The notes under the pieces: generated by a model
The model's input: the letters and a program-made list of their open reading frames with translations, nothing else
What the model was told of the DNA's origin: nothing
Databases searched by the model: none
Made by a program: the position numbers and the translations under genes
Shown: in pieces, positions 61,468-64,000 of the stretch
How the letters are laid out: each line of letters starts with the position of its first letter
How positions within the stretch are numbered: position 1 is the first letter of the stretch
Assembly (NCBI RefSeq): GCF_003351745.1
Contig: NZ_CP031222.1
Coordinates: forward strand, 1,904,207 to 1,968,206
Direction: 5' to 3'
DNA from: Aquirhabdus parva
Lineage (GTDB): Bacteria; Pseudomonadota; Gammaproteobacteria; Pseudomonadales; Moraxellaceae
DNA: 64,000 nt

Positions 61468-62841
61468 CTAAATGAAATGTTGCTCTTCAATGCGCCTCAG
61501 GCTGTACGCAGTGCGAATGAATCCAATCTTTGCAGTGATTTCATCAAATAAAGGACGCATCGCGACGTTGTGATCCGCGCAACATTGTTGTAACTCCCAA
61601 AGCTCTCTGATAATAGATAAGTCTGGCGTCTCACAACGCTGAAGTAACTCCTCCAACAGATAAGCAAAAGCTAAGACTTCAATACGCTGTAATAAATGTT
61701 GCGCTTGAGTCTCCATCGCAGCAAAAAAAGTAGCGCCTCCAAAGTCACCGAGCAAACAATTATGATGATCAGAAGCCTGTGCATTAAATAAAATATTGTG
61801 CGCATACAGATCACCATGCAAAATCCCTTGTGCATGTAAATGAGTCATCGCACTAGCAATACCAAATACTAAATCCAGCAGATTAAATATGCTGAATCGA
61901 TCATCGACTCTGTAAACATCCCGAGTACAGGATTCAAAGCTAGGTGGTCCAGCTAGATTTTTAAAAAGAGGATCAATTAAGGGCATAACCAGACCTAGTG
62001 CAGAATCAGGATGTCCGATAACTCTGCCAATTGCACAAATCAGATTGGCATGCTGCCCCACAGCGATGCTGGCTGCCATCTCATTTTGTGGTAATCCATC
62101 ACTGGTTAATTGACCCTTAAAGATTTTAACCGCAACCTCTCGAGCTTCATGTGATGACGAGTCACTAAGTCTTGCTTGATAAATATGCCCTGAGGCACCT
62201 TCACCCAACTGATGTTGAATAACCAAGTCGTGCCACGCTATATCACGAATTGATGCCAAGTCTGATTTCAATTCAGCACAGGGGTTTCCCGCATAAGCAA
62301 GCCATGCGAGTCGCGGCAATGTCAGTAACCAGTTAGGGAGCGTCGTTAATTGGTTTGAGGAAATACGCAGTAATTGTAGATTTTGACATGTGGCTAAGGC
62401 ATCGGGTAAATGTGTCAGTTGGTTGCCAGCCAGCATCAGTTTCTGCATCTTCGTGCACTTGCCGATACTGTCAGGGATTTTCTCAACTTGATTGTCCGTT
62501 AGGATCAACCAACGCAAATTGCTAGGCAATGCTTCTGAAGGAACCAGTTGAATCTGATTGCTCTTAAAACCAATCATGCTCAAACTTTGGCATTGACCCA
62601 ATACCCGAGGAAGCGTTTTAAAAAGATTATTTGAACAGAAGAGGATCTTAAGCTTTTTCAGTCGATATAAATCATCAGGTAATGACGTCAAGGCATTACC
62701 GGTTAAATTCAGAATCTCCAAGGTCTCAGCATGGGCAAAAATTTCAGTTGGGAAATAGGTCAGTCCACATGAAAGGTTAATGCGACGACAGTTCTGAATA
62801 TCGCCAGCTTGAAGTTCTTGAAGGGTATTAATTGTAGGCAC
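61468..62841 (-). CDS. Leucine-rich-repeat Ser/Thr protein kinase
   Basis: N-terminal leucine-rich repeats (about residues 20-190, seven units of the LxxLxLxxNxLxxLPxxL type) are joined to a kinase domain (about 205-440). Kinase residues: Gly loop GEGASG 213-218, Lys239 in VAVKIFKG, catalytic HGDLYAHN 342-349 (Asp344, Asn349) and DFG 366-368. The usual Lys after the catalytic Asp is replaced (DLY in place of DLK), and no APE motif is clear. No membrane helix is seen, so it is probably cytoplasmic. The start is GTG, 9 nt after the zapE stop, so it probably shares the zapE transcript. The target is unknown. Confidence 0.87.
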   Translation of the reverse strand: MPTINTLQELQAGDIQNCRRINLSCGLTYFPTEIFAHAETLEILNLTGNALTSLPDDLYRLKKLKILFCSNNLFKTLPRVLGQCQSLSMIGFKSNQIQLVPSEALPSNLRWLILTDNQVEKIPDSIGKCTKMQKLMLAGNQLTHLPDALATCQNLQLLRISSNQLTTLPNWLLTLPRLAWLAYAGNPCAELKSDLASIRDIAWHDLVIQHQLGEGASGHIYQARLSDSSSHEAREVAVKIFKGQLTSDGLPQNEMAASIAVGQHANLICAIGRVIGHPDSALGLVMPLIDPLFKNLAGPPSFESCTRDVYRVDDRFSIFNLLDLVFGIASAMTHLHAQGILHGDLYAHNILFNAQASDHHNCLLGDFGGATFFAAMETQAQHLLQRIEVLAFAYLLEELLQRCETPDLSIIRELWELQQCCADHNVAMRPLFDEITAKIGFIRTAYSLRRIEEQHFI

Positions 62842-62850
62842 TTATGTGAC

Positions 62851-63978
62851 TCAATCCGACTGCCGATGCGCTTCCATCAGATAATCATCGGATTGCATTT
62901 CAAGTAACCTTGAGCGAGTCCGTTGAATTTCAAATGCCAACTTCTCACCACTATAGAGCTCAAGAATCGGTTGCTGTGCAGTGACAACCAGCTTTACCCG
63001 ACGATCATAAAACTCATCAACCAAATAGATTAAACGCCGTGTTGCGTCTGCAATCTGATCATTGAGTACAGGCACGCTACTCAGTAGAACGGTGTTATAT
63101 AGTTTTGCCAGTTCAATAAAATCTGCGGCACTGCGCGGTTTCATACACAACTCGTCAAAGTGGCACCAGAGCAAGTCATCAGTCCGACCTTCTACCTCAA
63201 TCAATCGGTCATTGATGGTAATGTCTTCTTGCGACACCAAATGGTTCTTTGTTAATGCACAAAAACGCACTGCCATCCAATTTTCCGCTTCATGAGTTAA
63301 TGGCGAGCGATAGAGATTGGCTTGCTTCAGCACACGTAGACGATAATCAATCCCCGAATCCACATTCAAGACCGTGCAATTCGCTTGTACAGCAGCGATT
63401 GCTGGTAAAAAACGATCACGATGGATGCCATTTTTATAAAGACCATCTGGGGCAATATTGGATGTTGCCACCAATGTGATGCCACGCTTGAATAACATGC
63501 CAAATAAATCACCCAAAATCATCGCATCAATAACATTACTGACAAAGAATTCATCAAAGCAAATCACGACCGCTTCTTTGTAGATAATATCCGCGACTTT
63601 TTCTAGAGGATCAGTCTGACCCTGTAGTTGATTCAGCTCACGATGCACCCGTTGCATAAAATGATGAAAATGCATGCGCATCTTGCGACGAAATGGTACG
63701 GCCTCAAAGAACTGATCCATTAGCCATGTTTTTCCTCGGCCTACACCACCCCAGAGGTAAACCCCTTTGGGTGCGGCAGGACGGCGTAAACGGAAGCCTT
63801 GAGCCTGCTGATAACGCTGCATCAGTTGCTGATAGAGCTCATCCAGCGCATAAACCGCATTGGCTTGTTCATCATCATGTACAAAGGAGCCGCTACTGAG
63901 TGCTGCAGCATAACGCTCAGAGGGCGATAAAACATTTGGAGTAGCGTGCGTTGTAGATGGATTAACTGGCATATTCAT
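62851..63978 (-). CDS. zapE: Cell division ATPase ZapE (AFG1-like)
   Basis: AAA-type ATPase of the AFG1/ZapE family; in E. coli ZapE associates with FtsZ and is needed for division under stress or low oxygen. Walker A GGVGRGKTW is at residues 77-85 and Walker B VICFDEFF at about 138-145; the arginine region ATRRLIYLVDEFYDRRVKL is near the C-terminus. Length 375 matches the family. The ATG at 63976-63978 gives the N-terminus MNMPVNPS. The LRR kinase gene follows after 9 nt. Confidence 0.95.
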   Translation of the reverse strand: MNMPVNPSTTHATPNVLSPSERYAAALSSGSFVHDDEQANAVYALDELYQQLMQRYQQAQGFRLRRPAAPKGVYLWGGVGRGKTWLMDQFFEAVPFRRKMRMHFHHFMQRVHRELNQLQGQTDPLEKVADIIYKEAVVICFDEFFVSNVIDAMILGDLFGMLFKRGITLVATSNIAPDGLYKNGIHRDRFLPAIAAVQANCTVLNVDSGIDYRLRVLKQANLYRSPLTHEAENWMAVRFCALTKNHLVSQEDITINDRLIEVEGRTDDLLWCHFDELCMKPRSAADFIELAKLYNTVLLSSVPVLNDQIADATRRLIYLVDEFYDRRVKLVVTAQQPILELYSGEKLAFEIQRTRSRLLEMQSDDYLMEAHRQSD

Positions 63979-64000
63979 GGAAAACGGCTCTCTAATTGCG

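Overview
The window looks like a chromosomal segment of a gammaproteobacterium, most probably a Moraxellaceae member related to Acinetobacter. The pointers are two tandem AdeT-type solute-binding proteins, a nitrate-assimilation cluster that carries a PP2C-kinase fusion next to its nitrate transporter, an 886-residue GyrA with a long acidic tail, and moderate base composition throughout. This is an inference from gene content; no rRNA or other taxonomic marker is present. No tRNA, rRNA, CRISPR array, insertion sequence or prophage was found. Coding density is high and most convergent gene pairs are separated by a clear hairpin terminator.

Layout. 1-3.7 kb: a LolD/YbbA-type ABC ATPase divergent from tesA, then GFA-like, M15 peptidase and serC genes. 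4.0-12 kb: a two-partner secretion pair (a 1579-residue TpsA exoprotein with six 88-residue YDG-type repeats, and its TpsB pore) followed by a membrane diguanylate cyclase; together a plausible adhesion/biofilm module. 12-20 kb: gyrA, bcp, a small secreted cysteine protein, queC and ccmABCDE (cytochrome c maturation, with no ccmFGH after ccmE). 20-31 kb: dedA, a secreted alpha/beta hydrolase, two poorly known proteins, lpxH, ppiB, glnS, an AMACR-like CoA transferase/racemase divergent from an AraC regulator, and a Cys/Gly-tailed membrane protein. 31-43 kb: a thiolase/multifunctional beta-oxidation pair, a lipoprotein, LysE-VOC-aldehyde dehydrogenase, a lipoprotein sulfatase with a membrane-anchored formylglycine-generating enzyme, an MFS transporter and an OlsB-like acyltransferase. 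43-49 kb: cysI with its DUF934 partner, and the AdeT-like tandem pair. 49-60 kb: assimilatory nitrate/nitrite reduction on the minus strand. 60-64 kb: a HisC-like aminotransferase, a small lipoprotein, a leucine-rich-repeat protein kinase and zapE.

The nitrate cluster is transcribed leftward in the order FAD reductase, nasA, nirB, nirD, nitrate transporter, PP2C-kinase. NarK-type import feeds NasA (nitrate to nitrite) and NirBD (nitrite to ammonium). Its leader is the most informative non-coding region of the window. It shows a sigma-54-type promoter (GG-N10-GC), then a hairpin with a hexaloop, then a second hairpin with an A1/G4 hexaloop whose 3' arm is shared with an intrinsic terminator. 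That is the layout expected for ANTAR-protein (NasT/NasR-type) antitermination, although no such regulator gene lies in the window. Further intrinsic terminators sit between nirB and nirD and between the transporter and the kinase, so expression probably steps down along the cluster.

Other points worth checking: GyrA carries Thr81 and His85 at the two main quinolone-resistance positions; the FGE has an acidic/His-rich insertion; and the LRR kinase follows zapE by only 9 nt.
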